A DNA stretch of 64,000 nt from contig JAJFPB010000001.1 of NCBI GenBank assembly GCA_020881915.1, positions 3,596,001-3,660,000 of the forward strand, read 5' to 3'. Below are positions 35,417-47,818 of this stretch, one piece after another; positions within the stretch are counted from its first letter, which is position 1; each line of letters starts with the position of its first letter. The notes under the pieces were generated by a model. That model was not told where the DNA came from and did no database searches. It worked only from the letters and a program-made list of their open reading frames with translations. The DNA is from Paramyrothecium sp. XJ0827. Taxonomy: Eukaryota; Ascomycota; Sordariomycetes; Hypocreales; Stachybotryaceae. The position numbers and the translations under genes were made by a program.

Positions 35417-37111
35417 TTAAATGACCACACCTCGCTTCCACCATGGCCCACCACGATGAATTTTGATGAAATTATACAAGTTCCAACGCAACCAGTGTTC
35501 ACCTGGTTGGCCGAAACCAGAGAGCCGGAAAATGGATATGGGGACGGGGTCCATAAGCCATATGCCGCCTGTGGCCAAGTCATCCGAGAGCAATTTGCCA
35601 GTGACATTAAGCCATGCCAACGTGAAGACAAGATTAGCAGCTCGAGAGACTATCTGGCCCTTGTTCGGGAAAACCCTGCCAGCAATAGTGGCGAGGCTTT
35701 GCTGAATCAGAATACCAACGGCTTGAAGGACAAAGAAAGCCATCGCTTTCCAGGGCTCGTTCTCAGGAACGGTGGTGAAGCTTCCAGCGGTGTGAAGGAA
35801 TCCTGATTGCACGAATGCTATGAGCATGAGAACAGTTGCACCCAATGCGGTACCCCGTTTCACGAAGCCGTGGCGGACGAGGTACTTTGCCGGGGCTGAA
35901 AACGGGATCCGAAAGGATTGATGCCACACTCGGCCCCAGAAACCCGCTAGACCATAGTCAAATATCGACGAAACCGCTCCGTTTGTTGAAGGATACGTCC
36001 AGAACTCCCCGTACCTGGGAATTGCATTTCGTAATAGATAGTACTGAACCAAGTCATTGATGGCAGTAGCAGTACCCACCCCGCACCATATGCCGACAAG
36101 CGTAAATGCGCCTCGATAGGTGAAGAGGACCCAGGAAGGGAGGGACTCCAGACAACCTGACCGCGGCAGATGTGTAGTGTTGGGGCCAAGGAGGAAGTAA
36201 GGATCCTTGATGATGCAAACGCCAATCAAGTCAAGCGTCAGGTACATGACAGCCACGTTGATGAGGCGAGTCATGACGAATTCACGCTTTGATGTAGCTC
36301 GTGTGTAGCCGCTCCTGGAAACCGAAGGTATGCTATCGACATCAACGGGCGTCCCAAAGCGGATGTCACGAGGAGTCGTTGGCTTGGGGATTGACGATGT
36401 TGCCCAGTTCCATCCTGTTATCATCAGCCCCGATCCATACTAGCCAAACCATGTCTTGCCTATGGGACACTCAAGGATATACTTACCAACTCCTCTGAAG
36501 CTGACCACTAAGTCCGCAGCCCATCCAACACGGTCGAGAAGAGGTCCATCTTCCGGGTACGGTTGCCAAACGTACTCAAATTCGCCGCGCCCATCCCCCG
36601 GAGGCGAGTTGTTCGTCGACGTGGCCGATGCGGAACATGCTGACTTGAGAGATCTTTTTTCGTCGCCGATGAGTGTGAGCGTCTTGCGTCTCCTGACGAT
36701 CCTGGCTGCCTCAAGCTGGGGATGGGACCAAATGAGGAGGTTAAGGGTGGTTATGATCCCCCAGGCAGCCATCAAGCCGACGACGTAGGCGAAGCCCGTG
36801 TGGGGGCTCCGCGCCCAGCGGATGAGGTCGAGGTCCACGGCGACAATGGCGGCGGCGACGAACCAGCGCATACCGTACAGCCACGGCCGCCGAGCGTGGG
36901 GGATGGACAGCCATACGAGCGGGAGGAGAGCCGGGCCGAGGAGGGCCAAGGGAAGCAAGAAGGGAGCGGCGCGCCCGTCGGCGATGCCCTGGTCAACGGT
37001 GCGGTGAAGGTCGTCCCAGATTTTGTTGCGAAGCTCGGGGATGCTCAAGAGCGAGTCGGAGGCGCTGATGGACGGCGAATATAGGCCGCTCGCGAGCGGC
37101 GTGGCAAACAT
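35417..37111 (-). CDS. Wax-synthase-domain membrane-bound O-acyltransferase (MBOAT family)
   Basis: Model: complement(join(35417..36414,36487..37111)), 1623 nt, 540 aa. The intron 36415-36486 (GTAAGT donor, ATAACAG acceptor) joins FRGVG to WNW, the usual RGxGWNW block of fungal wax-synthase-like proteins. There are about eight hydrophobic segments. The family hallmark FWGRVWHQSFR lies at about 367-377, with the presumed catalytic His at 373. Relatives transfer acyl or acetyl groups to alcohols in the ER membrane, and some act in secondary metabolism (Tri7-like). No other biosynthetic gene sits beside it, so the substrate is unknown. The start was placed at the ATG at 37111 (context TTCACCATGT); an in-frame ATG at 37162 would add 17 residues. 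It runs tail-to-tail with TERT, 164 bp between stops. Confidence 0.88.
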
Positions 37112-40100
37112 GGTGAACGTTGGTGATTTTGGTGTGTGCTGTGCAATCCTGACAGCAAGCACGAGGGAGGGGGGGGGCGACCTCTTGCTTTCTATGTCTC
37201 TGCGTCTTCTTGTGTCGTCTCTATGCTTCTCTCTTGTTTCTCCTTTGTTGGGGTCGAGCTATTGTGATTCGGGTGACCCAGTCATGTTTGAACTGTCACA
37301 AGCCAGCCCTGGCGGACGTGGCGCCACCTCTATATGTGTCCGCGAAAAAGACCGAGACAAAGGAACGAAATTCACACGCGATCGATTTTCCCTTTTCGAA
37401 CTCGACTCTTCTCCCCCGTAAGCGCGGCTCTGCCCCGTTTCGTCCCTGGCGAGTGTCGACTATGTTTGATGGCGACGCTCGGATGGCACGTCGGCCGAGG
37501 GGTGGCGGAAGCGCGCTTCTGAGGCCAAGGTGCTTGAGGTACGTGACGTCAAAGACGCCCACGTGAGAGGGAGGCGACCCGCGTTCGCTCAGCCCTATCC
37601 GCGGATCCCCTGCAGCTACCGAGCTGGGCGGCGAACATACTGTGTAACTTATCGGACCACATGTCTCTATACATTTTTTTATTTTATTTTTAATACTTTC
37701 TTTATTTCAATCAGTTTTCTATTCGGGTTTACCCTGCTACTTGGTTCTTGCTGGCTTATACTTACCTGGCAAGTCTGCACTGTTACTTGTAAACGCAAGA
37801 GGGGCTTAGTGCGCCGCGATAATTACTGAAACTGGCACGCTTTTCGCAAACCAGAAGCCCTTCCATTGGGACATGGGACAGTGGATAAACCCGAGTACAA
37901 ACGACGGCCGTCTCCTGAATTGTGCGAAAGAAGAAAATTCAACCAGTGATGGGCTACAGGGAACGAGATGTTGGATAGCCAAGGTACCTACTACAACATG
38001 CTGTACTCCAGGTACCTACCTTACTAGTAGGTAGTAGCTCTTGTCAGTTTTAACCTGGTATCGACTACTACTTCGCGTCCCCAAATGCTAAGAATTCCAC
38101 GTACCAACGACCGCTAGGATATTAATGGTTTAGCAGAATACCTCTTTTACGATAATATTTGTGGGGATGGCAATTGGTTTGTTCGTCTTCTTTCCCTCTT
38201 GTCTCTCTTTCTCACAGTTCTTCTCAAGCCATCCTCAGAGTGTTTAGCGCTTGGGCGGCAGCCGTGACGCAACACGCAACCCTGAGCAAGATGTTTCTAG
38301 AACAGCAACAGACACTCGGCAAAAACGTCCATTCCGGCGAGCCATATGCCCAAGTCTAGTTAGTAGCTCGTGCCCCGGTTCTCGGGACGAGTCAGTTTGC
38401 TAGTCCCGTACTACCGACGAGCACCAGAAGCACGTTCAGATTCATCTGAACTGTGGCATCTTGCCAGTGTTTGAGAGATCCGGTCAGGGACCGAAGAAAT
38501 CTCCTCGATCGAGCACGCCAAATGAAGGAGAGAAGGCAAATTCCCATGGCCGATCGGTTTAACAGTTCTGCTGTTGGAGTGTCAACGACTTCGAAATACG
38601 TCAGACAGGAAAGTGGAGATAACGACCGAGCGGCGGACCCAGGAAGTGTTTCAACAATCAGGAGCTGAAGGCGCTTTTGGTAACTAACGAAGCAGATTGG
38701 TCGCCTCGCCACTTTGGCGCGAGACCTGCCTCTTTGGGGCTCAACGGTGAGAACAAAAGCTGGACATTTGCCAATAGCGACAGTCGTTTGCCGCCGGAGG
38801 CTGACTTTGCTTCGCTCCTTGTTAAACCATTGTTCCTCATAGAGAAGCGGCGACGGGTACATGGCACATTTGTCGTAACGGCAATCCACAATTTCACCTC
38901 GATGACTCGAACGCAAGGCTACGTGTGATACCGGCCCCCCCTGGCAAAGACCGAGTGTTTGCATAGACGGGTTACCCCATGGAGAGCCCTCTCCGCTGGA
39001 CTTCCGCCAACCTTCCTCATTAGCTTGCTGGCCAACAAACAGTCTCTCCATACACACAGCAGAACCCTGTTCTCGGCCCCTCTGCCTCTCTTTAAATAGC
39101 AGCCAGTAGGATAGAAGCCCCTCATTCGTAGGTTGTGGGTTGACGAGCAGGGGCGGCAGATGTGACGGCAGCAACTCAGCTCTTGGTCGATCTGGACCAT
39201 CATGGCGGCGCCTATTCTTGGCTTCATCCTCGGATGCGAATAAGAACTTTGGTGTAGCGATTGACCCATCCTCATCATCAGTTGGGAGGGGTGGCTGAGA
39301 ATCGAGAGATAAACAAGGCCAAGAAGCTCCATAGATGGAAATGCTTGGACAATGGCATAGACAAGCGGACTCTTATGGCATCCCCTGGTTTACCAAGTCG
39401 ATATTTTTGGACACTGCGAACTGGTGGGTGCTGGTTGTATGTAGCGATTCGGTCACTAACGACCGCCTATCCATGTATAGATAGAGCTGTGGTCGATGCG
39501 GACCTGGCAAGGCTAGCCATCGCCACGCACAGTCCCACTACGGCTGGTGCGGCAAACGATCCGTGATAAGACGCGCCCTTGTGTTCGCATTGAAGTGGCC
39601 GAGAATGCTTGTTGAACTCGCTTTGTCTAAGGAAGACCCCGGGGTGAAGCCTAATCAGGTCCGGCTGAGCAAACAGCCCTAGAACGTGGACAAGAATAAG
39701 CCCTACTCTGGCACCACATGACCAGCAAGCAGATTGTACAGTATGACAGACACTGACTGTATATGCGTGCAGGTGATTGTTCCTAAGTAGTCATGAATGC
39801 AAGTAGCCCACCCGTGGCGTACCTACATTCGTCGAGATAACCTTCGCGCTTTCCACATCACACCGAACAGCTTCATAGGCGTCAGTAGATGGGTAGATTG
39901 ACCGCCCATGCACCTGACCTTGACTCATAACAGCGCCTAGAGAATGGTACTGTATGTTTGGGAGTGTTTTCAGCACAGAGAAAGTTGATTGACCGACAAA
40001 AGTTTGGATATCCCACGCCAAGGGAGAGCAAGTGATCGTGCTATACAGTATGCCATTGTTGGAGGCTTGAATGGAAAGAATTGTAAGGCTGGCCGCCCAC

Positions 40101-43100
40101 CGTAGTGCTTGATCGAGCGAGCCCATCTCCTGAACCCTGTTAAGACTGAAATAGGAACAATAGCGCGAAATAATGAATAATCTCCAGGGAGACCGTAGGG
40201 CCGGGGTGGGCTCATACCAGTAAAGTTGCAAGCTGTTTGCACTTAGACTGGCCAGTCTAGCCCAGCACTGATTAAACCCTTATCTCGAGCAACTTTCCCC
40301 CAGTTTGGCACTTACTCATGGAGACGGAGCCTCAATGAGACCCCACACAATTATCGATGAGTTCATTACTCATCGAGCCGAGCTGAGCCCGCACCTGGGT
40401 CTGTTGTATCGCAACAGGGTGCTAAAGAATAACTTCTCAAGGTTAATGAGCCGGCTACCGAAGGTGACAGCGAGCTATCCTGCACCTACGCCCCTATCCC
40501 TTGTATGTCTGTGCTTTGCAGGACTGCTCCCCGCCCATCCTGTGAAGCCAATATGCCCCGATAGTTATCAAGCACTGGAACCATCTCCCCAACCGACGTA
40601 GAGGGTAGGATCGCGTGACAAAAATAGCAAGGCCTGTGTAGTATGCGCAAGCCAGGCCTCCAGAGGCTATGAGAACTTATGGAAGAAACTGCTGATCCGC
40701 GTGGCCACGAAAGAAATTGTTCACCCCGTAAAGAAACGACACGACTGGGGCTTCCAGGGCGCCACTCAATTCGGACCCGAATGTGCTTGCCCTTGAGAAG
40801 GAGATGCCTTGAGTGGGTGTGGCCCAAGTGTGTGCACTCAATAGTTCTTAGCCAATGCTGAGAAAGAGCTGATCTTGTCAAACTGGATGGAAGAACAGGT
40901 GCTCAGTGCCCCCAGTCCTTCAGGCGAGGCTACGGGCCATGATCCCTGCGTGATTTTTGTGGCCAAGACTGATAGGGTACAGAAACTTCTGACTGTGGCG
41001 GCGACGGAGATGATTGGTGCACGGGCAGTCACAAAACATGTTCAAACTGACGGCTGCTCGACTTCCCAAAACATCCAAATACACGAAGAGTTGGGAGATG
41101 GGTTGGGCGGGTCTTGATTGGCGGATAAAGCACAGCTCAACCACAGGCGCCCATCAGCATCAAATGGGTTTAGGTGCCTAGAGGCGAATGACCCACGCAA
41201 GGGGAAGTTCGCTTGACCTGGGGTTAGGATGGCCGAACAAGGGTACGGAGACAGCAATTGGCCCAACACCCAACGTGGATTCTAGAAGCTGCAGTGGTAG
41301 TGCCACCGAAGTCCCATGTTTTGAGCCGCAATGTAGCATGCTCATGCGAAAGGGTATGCACAGCTCCCAGCTCCCAGACGCGGGATATGCAAACCCATGT
41401 GTTGGGTTCAAGAGGGCTGCCACGGGGTTAGGTTCCGGTCGAGCGCAGCCCGCTCCAAGCGTCTCACGCTGCCGGGCTGCATACAGGGTCAGAGCATCTG
41501 CCGTGAGGACCCCGTGGAGCCGATGTAACGCACGTCTCGCCTCGCGTCGTCCGCTTCCCGAGGGCGAGCAAGCATCATGGCCGGTCCAGCGTCACATTAC
41601 CGGGGTGAGACTGAGATCTGTACCTTGGTAACACGAGATACGGCCGGAGTTGGAAAAACAACATCAAAATAGAAAATGGTGACGCGGGGGCACGTGCCCC
41701 AACAGACACGTTGATTTATGATGCTGTTTTTAAACGGTTGATTGAATGAGCAATGGCGCGATTGCTAGAGCATAGATGAACCGAGCTAACAGGGGTGAGT
41801 GAGGGGAGGCACCCTATTATTGCTGCCTAGCGACTCGTTTGTCCCGCATTCTGGGACAGAGAGAAAAAAAAAGAGACAAGCATTTAGATTGGAGAGGTCG
41901 AGCAGCTGGTGATGAGGTCAAGTGTTGACAGAGCGGAGTTTCCATCCAAGCCCCTGTGGTCCACTTAAGGTACGGCTCTGAGCCAGGTTGGTGAGCCCGC
42001 CTCGAGGGCAGCCACTGGTTGAGGCGCCTTGGGCGGATTATGTAACCGCCTTTGGACAGCGTTCCGCGGCCAGGACCGGCATCGGCCGCTCCTCTAAATA
42101 CCCACTTTCGCCAGCGCGTCCCCTCCAATGAGAGCCCCTGGTGCCCCTGTGCCGCACGCAGCCTATAGTGAACAGCTGGGGACGGGACCACTGTGGCCCA
42201 CGGCGCTAAGGGACGGTAGTCTCGTTTAAAAATAAACACTGCTTTCTTTTTCCTATCCTGCCAGCCTTCCCATATCCGCCCTCGGAGTTACTTGGGCACT
42301 GCAAACCTGCATGCAATCATTCATAAAGTGATTCGTGGACGGGAAGAGAGATGCAACCTCGAAATAGTTCCTGACCGTGAAAAAGTGGGCGAGCGGATGT
42401 CACGGACGAAGGAAACAAAGGCCCACCTGGGACGGGGAGGTCGGCCAAGGCCCAGCTTACATGGGTCGAATTGCGTGCATATGAGGCGGCTCTCAGCGCA
42501 GTCAGACAGACTCGGGACGTAATCGAGATTGTTCTAGCAGTCATGCTGCTCCTCTTTGTCCCAGCCGATGTCCGAATGCTAATGCTACGAGGTTTCTTTT
42601 GGTTACAATCATTGTGATGTGTTAGACGGCAATAAAAATGCTTGTTATTATTTAAGGTCACTCACGAGAAAAAGATCATGATGCTCTCGACAGCCTGCTG
42701 TCCAGCTTAGTGGTTTTATAAATAATCGCCAAGGATGCAGCCGTCCTCACCTAGCCGGCAGGGGATAAGGGTAGTCCAAAGGGGGCCTTCTTCCTCATTC
42801 TGGCTTTCTAATCTCTCATCCTGCAGCTACACCAAGACCCAAAGCTCACCGACCACCCTTCCTTGATCTTAGTTAAAGCCACGCGACTAGCGAGCGTCAA
42901 CACCGTTTTCTTCCGCTATTGACGACGGCCAACACCAAGCCAAGCTTCTGGCGATGATAATTACAGTTGGTTGCCCCCCACCCACTACTCCACCGACCAG
43001 GTCTGTTCTTTTTTCTTCTTCTTTGTTTTTTCGCCCTCACTGCGCCCGGGGGGAACCCCAGCTGCGCACAGAGGGAGGGGGAAAGCGGGGATGCGAAGGG

Positions 43101-43966
43101 GGTATAGCTACAGTGACGAGGATGTGTGTTATTGGGTAGGCTAGCCGATGGCGAACTAAGGTAGACTAGAGTTGCAAACTCCTTCCCTGCCCTGATTCCT
43201 CACGGGTGTCCCCCGTCACAGGGCTGAACTCGCTGGTTCTCTATTCTTGATTCCTGTCCGGACCTAGCGCCGCCTTGCGGTGAGGTGAGCACAGCACGGC
43301 GCACGGGGAATTGCTCATGCAAATTCCAACCGAAGTACCAATAGAACGACCAGATCCTCTATCTTCTGTGGGACACAAGCTCTTCCGGCGCTTTTGACCG
43401 TCAACCGACCTGTCGGTGCCAGCGTGTGGTGGTCGCGGGACTTGGCCCATCGGCTGTCGAGGGGGCCATCGCTGACTACCTTACCTTGCCTTGCCTGTAC
43501 CCAGCGTACCACTAGGTACCTTACCTTACCTTACCTTACCTTGTCTTCCCTCACCACCTAACTACCTTCAGGCAAGGTACACTAGAGCGGACCAGCGTGA
43601 GCCTCGATGCACAAAACCTCTGCCCTTGCACCGATAGGCCTGCCAAACCTTCTCCGTGCATCCCTTCCAGGGGCGTGTGGCTTTTCCTGGTATTCCGTCG
43701 GTTAAGACACCCTCCACACCGTCTGTCGTCTGACTTCTCTCTCTTATAACAAGATTGTTCCATTTCCATCTAGGAAGAATAGACGACTGCAGCTTCTCGC
43801 TCAAGTCTTTAACCCAAAAGCCCCAGGCTTCCTCTACCGCTCTCCTCTTGTATTGCATTTCTGCGTCCTTCTTCCATTCATCAACCTTTCGCCTCCTCTT
43901 CTTCCTCCTTCATACAAACTGCGTGCTGTTTTCTCCGCGTCCGCGCGCCCAGAATAATATCCTCCC
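37112..43966. other. Second long gene-free stretch
   Basis: 6.9 kb without a gene I can support. The first 450 bp are the probable promoter of the acyltransferase. The largest open frame is 260 codons on the minus strand (38392-39174). Its composition is Arg/Ser-rich with scattered Trp and Cys, and it matches nothing known. The stretch contains scattered GGTACCT/ACCTACC motifs (37982-38036) and a TTACC array at 43516-43542. The last 200 bp are C/T-rich and are probably the leader of the Zn2Cys6 gene. Confidence 0.55.
43516..43542 (+). repeat. TTACC pentamer tandem array
   Basis: TACC is followed by four perfect TTACC units, with degenerate TTGCC copies just upstream (43480-43500). The unit matches the array at 15666-15699. 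It lies about 430 bp upstream of the Zn2Cys6 start codon. Confidence 0.85.
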
Positions 43967-45442
43967 ATGCCGCCTCATAGTCCCAGATCGGTGCCTGCGG
44001 GCGGGGTCACCAAACACCGCGCTTGCGATGAATGCCGTGAGTTGCACGAAGCCCATCGTCCCGACACCAGACTCATCGCCCTCGGGAGGAGATTCAACTG
44101 ACATCCCTGCCCTCTAGGTATGCGAAAGCTTGCCTGCTCCAAGGAGCCTGATGGCTGCAACCGCTGCAGGAGAGAACGCATCGTCTGTCATTATTCTCCT
44201 CAAAAACCAATGGGTCGCCCGCGTAAACGACGCCCATTAGATGAGCCCTCGAAGACCTCACCACGCCAACAGCTCCTTTCAGAGCACGAAACCATGCCGC
44301 CTTTTTCTGGTTACAATGCCACGGCCTCACCTTCCATGACCCCTATGAACTTCACCTTCATGGACCAGCACCCGGTCCAGCACCCGCCTCAGCATCCCGA
44401 TCAGAGCCTGGGATTTATTAACACGCTCCCGGACGCGGATGCTTACACCCTGTCTACGCACTCCGACTCCAGCGGCATGCCTTCACAAGACCCTGGTTTC
44501 GGTCTGCAGCCATATCCGCTAGACTTCCCCGATCCGCTCACAGCCATTGAGTTTCGGGATCAAGACCAAGAACAAGTGCCCAAGCACATGACCCATGCTC
44601 TGGGCCGTTACCTCGCTGAACAGCAACATACTGCTCCAGTTGACCCCCCTGAGTCCACCATCAGTGACATGTCGAACTCGGCCGGCTCACCCGAATCGCT
44701 ACCTCCTCCCTCCTTCAAGCCTGCGCCCATCGTCGCCTGCAGCTGCCTTTCCTCGCTCTACCTAACAATGGACTCGCTGACCCGAGTGCCGTCGGATCTC
44801 TTGTCAGCTATGCGTATCACTCGAACCGCATCCAAGGTTGCGTACGATGTCATCAACTGTCCTTACTGTGCGAACCACGCCATGATGGATGACCCTACAA
44901 TACCCGTGCCGATACAGTCCTTCCAGAACCGAATGTATCTGGGGGCTCTGGTACCGACGGTATGCAATGTATACGTCACCATCCTGGAGATGATTGATGT
45001 CGAGACGGCCAAAGCTAAGGAGGAGGGTCGTAACATGTGGTTTTCCTTAAGGGACGTCGGCGGCCTGTGGGGTAACATCGCAGAGCAGCCAGACAGCTGC
45101 CCTCGACTCCACGGCTGCGATAACAAGGCTGTAGATCCTGACAGCTGGCGGAGAACAATGCGTGCCATCGTGCGACTCGACGTGCACGGCCTAGATGAGA
45201 TACCGGATGATGGGCTTCCGAGACCCCGGCAACAGGGATTGAGAGACATAGTACGCCTGATGGATGCCAGGAGTAATAGGCGACACGAGCTTCTCGACGA
45301 GTTGATCGCATCCGGCCAGGTGCCTCATCATCACAGCACCGTATGTGCTCCTGCGCTCAAGTCTTTGCCACAAGAACAAAGAGCTTGCTTCCGGATCCTG
45401 GATGCAGCTAGGATGGCTTTGGATAACCTCGTCATATCTTGA
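43967..45442 (+). CDS. Zn2Cys6 binuclear-cluster transcription factor with an AT-hook-like motif
   Basis: Model: join(43967..44036,44118..45442), 1395 nt, 464 aa. The intron splits the zinc cluster. When it is removed, six cysteines align as C20-x2-C23-x6-C30-x6-C37-x2-C40-x6-C47, the exact fungal pattern that binds two zinc ions and CGG half-sites. Directly after it, GRPRKRR at 56-62 is an AT-hook-like minor-groove binding motif. Residues about 65-230 are Pro/Gln/Ser-rich. The C-terminal part (about 240-464) is helical with a CPYC pair, resembling the AflR-type regulatory domain of some secondary-metabolism regulators. That last resemblance is weak. No biosynthetic cluster lies alongside, so its targets are unknown. 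Confidence 0.9.
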
Positions 45443-46618
45443 GCAGCAGCACATTGTCTGTCCCTGTAGCCCTGATATGACGGGAGACTCGGACCACTTT
45501 CTTCTGCATCCTCACTTAGATTTTTCTTCCTTCGTTTCTCGCAGCATGTGGGCGTGTCTGGGCTGTAATCCAGTCCAGATGCACCCAAGGATTGCATCTA
45601 TCTCGTGTTACAACCTCGGCTATGCAGCATGTCCGTATGCTGGCGAATGTCTGCTTTTGGGCGTCATGTAGCGGGGCAAAAAGGCATTCTTGGATTTAAA
45701 AGACTTTTCAGAAATTATCCTGCATGCCCGAGGATGGGCTACGTCAAACCAGGTCTCGGTGTACAGCAGAGCGTGATTTTTTACGGCGCCTGGAGTTTAT
45801 TTCGAAGCACCTTACAAGTAGAAGAACACTCCACACTGCCACGATATCATTTTGGAGATATGATAGACGCAACTCTTATGACATACCATCTAGACTTTTT
45901 CTATTCTAATGTCTTTCGATGCTGAGTGAACAGTTTGTCGTATGACTGTTCTCATCCATCTAAAGACGATTCATCCTACTTCTGGATGATGCTGGAATAG
46001 TATTCGTTTCTCAGTCGAAGGAACCTCTCCTTTTGTGAGACGGCGAGAGGAGATCTATATTCATTTCACATTACGCAATTGATTTATCATCACACAAGGG
46101 CCCGCAAACCGGAATGTTTGACGATCAGCTTTAAGTACACATGGGGTAATTCATGTGATGTTGGATGCACTATCGCGTCGCATGTGATGCAAATTGGCCA
46201 AGTACTTACGGCTATTCAAACTGAGCATGCTTCGACGCTCTCTCGCTTCCAACATTCTCTGTCTCTACAACGCAGGGGAATCGTATGGTACGGACTTTTT
46301 GAATCCTACATGATCCTATATGTAGTCATAAACACTGGGACAGGCATTGTCCTGGCCATAAATCCAAGCAGATAGCCCAACCCAAACAATTGACATTCTA
46401 CAAACGCCCAGCCATGAATGCTTTGTTACCGCAAGAGAAAAAAAATGCTCCCAACCATATCGTCACACTGATTCATACGGAATATGCCTTATCCTGTCTC
46501 CACGTAACATAAGTCTATGGGCGTCGAGCTGTGCCAAACCGGCACAAGAAGGGACTCTTTCTGCCCCTCCATTCGAAAATTCCATGGCCGAGTGGCCGAG
46601 AGCACTTGATGGTGTAGC
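45443..46618. other. Convergent 3' intergenic region
   Basis: 1.2 kb between the stops of the Zn2Cys6 gene and the minus-strand gene at 46619. It becomes AT-rich and has only short open frames. No feature is recognised beyond likely 3' untranslated sequence. Confidence 0.55.
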
Positions 46619-47818
46619 TTAGTTGCTTGCTTCATCCTCCTCTTCTACCATGCCCAGCACGTCAAGCTCCGTCTTCACCAAGCGCTCAAACTCCTCGCGC
46701 TCGATGCCGCTCGCGCGCGACAGCATGTACAAGCTGCGGATGCTGCGTGATATGTGCTGCTTCACGCCGAACTCGTTCTGCTCCTGCTTGCCGGCCGTGG
46801 CCTCCAGCCTGGCCACGGTGTTGGAGCCCTTGGAGCTGGCGCTGGACTCCGGCCGTGGGTGGACGATGCCGGCGACCCGCTGCCGACGGGCGTCTTCGTC
46901 CTCTTCTTCCTCGCGGCCGCCGCTGCTGAGGATTTTGTTGTGGGTTTCCACCGCGGCTGTTGACAGGGCCGCGGGGGGCGGGGCCGCTGCTCCGAGGCCG
47001 AGCGGCGGAGGGGCAAAGTGCGCCTGCTGCGCGGCCTCGTCCGGGTCGTGGTTGTCCATGGCTGGCTGAACGCTGTCATAGCGCGCGTAGTAGTCGTCAT
47101 CTGCGGAGGGCGGACGGTAGCCGCCTTGTGACGCGCTGCTGTCTTGTGCGGGGAACTTTGACTGCTCGGCACCGGGTGTTTGCGCGGGCGTGGCGTCGTA
47201 TTGATCCCAGTATCCGCCATCGTCCTCATCATCCGCATCGTCGGGCACCACGGCGCTTACCTTGTGTTGACCGTTGGTCTGCGCTGGCTGCTGCTTGCTT
47301 GCCTGGCTTTCCTTGTGTTGTGCCTCCGCCTCCCCGATTGATGCTGCACCGCCGAATTGCGCAAAGGGGGACGGCTTTTCGGCCACTGTGACCTCGCCTA
47401 CCCTCCAGCCATCGCCTCCTCCTTCGGCATCTCCCACACAGTAGATGAGCTGGAAAGCGAGCCCCAGGTCTGATAGGACGACCAACGCCTGGAGTGTCTC
47501 GTCGTCGAGACGCCTGTACTTAGTCTGGCTGTCATAGTCCCAATCTACCTCGACCTCCCCAGACACAGGATGGGGCTCGAGACTGCCTCCTCCGACCAGA
47601 TCGGCCAGTTTTGCCGCTTTGCTGGTATCGTAGCACAGCAGCCGCAACCATCCTTCTGTGCTGGACGATGAGAGTAGCTGGACTCTTTGGCGAAGGATGG
47701 GTGACAGAAATGGTAATATGCCGGTGGCCGGCTCTGTAGATACAGCAGCTGCGGGAAGAGCTGGCAGTATGGGCGCCAAAAGGCTCCCAAGGTCCGGAGG
47801 TGTGATGGTCGTTCCCAT
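46619..47818 (-). CDS. Acidic protein of unknown function, probably conserved in fungi
   Basis: A single-exon gene of 399 aa. I do not recognise a named family. The N-terminal third (about 1-150) looks folded, with alternating hydrophobic positions (LRQRVQLLSSSSTEGWLRLL, then LGLAFQLIYC). The middle (about 155-330) is acidic and low-complexity, with DDADDEDDGGYWDQYD and Pro/Ala runs. The C-terminal 60 residues form a probable amphipathic helical unit (QHISRSIRSLYMLSRASGI, then REEFERLVKTELDVLGMVEE). Codon use and the long clean frame support a real gene. The start ATG (47818) sits in a good context (TTCCCATGG on the coding strand reads ACCATGG). No signal peptide or membrane segment is seen, so it is probably cytosolic or nuclear. 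Confidence 0.8.
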   Translation of the reverse strand: MGTTITPPDLGSLLAPILPALPAAAVSTEPATGILPFLSPILRQRVQLLSSSSTEGWLRLLCYDTSKAAKLADLVGGGSLEPHPVSGEVEVDWDYDSQTKYRRLDDETLQALVVLSDLGLAFQLIYCVGDAEGGGDGWRVGEVTVAEKPSPFAQFGGAASIGEAEAQHKESQASKQQPAQTNGQHKVSAVVPDDADDEDDGGYWDQYDATPAQTPGAEQSKFPAQDSSASQGGYRPPSADDDYYARYDSVQPAMDNHDPDEAAQQAHFAPPPLGLGAAAPPPAALSTAAVETHNKILSSGGREEEEDEDARRQRVAGIVHPRPESSASSKGSNTVARLEATAGKQEQNEFGVKQHISRSIRSLYMLSRASGIEREEFERLVKTELDVLGMVEEEDEASN

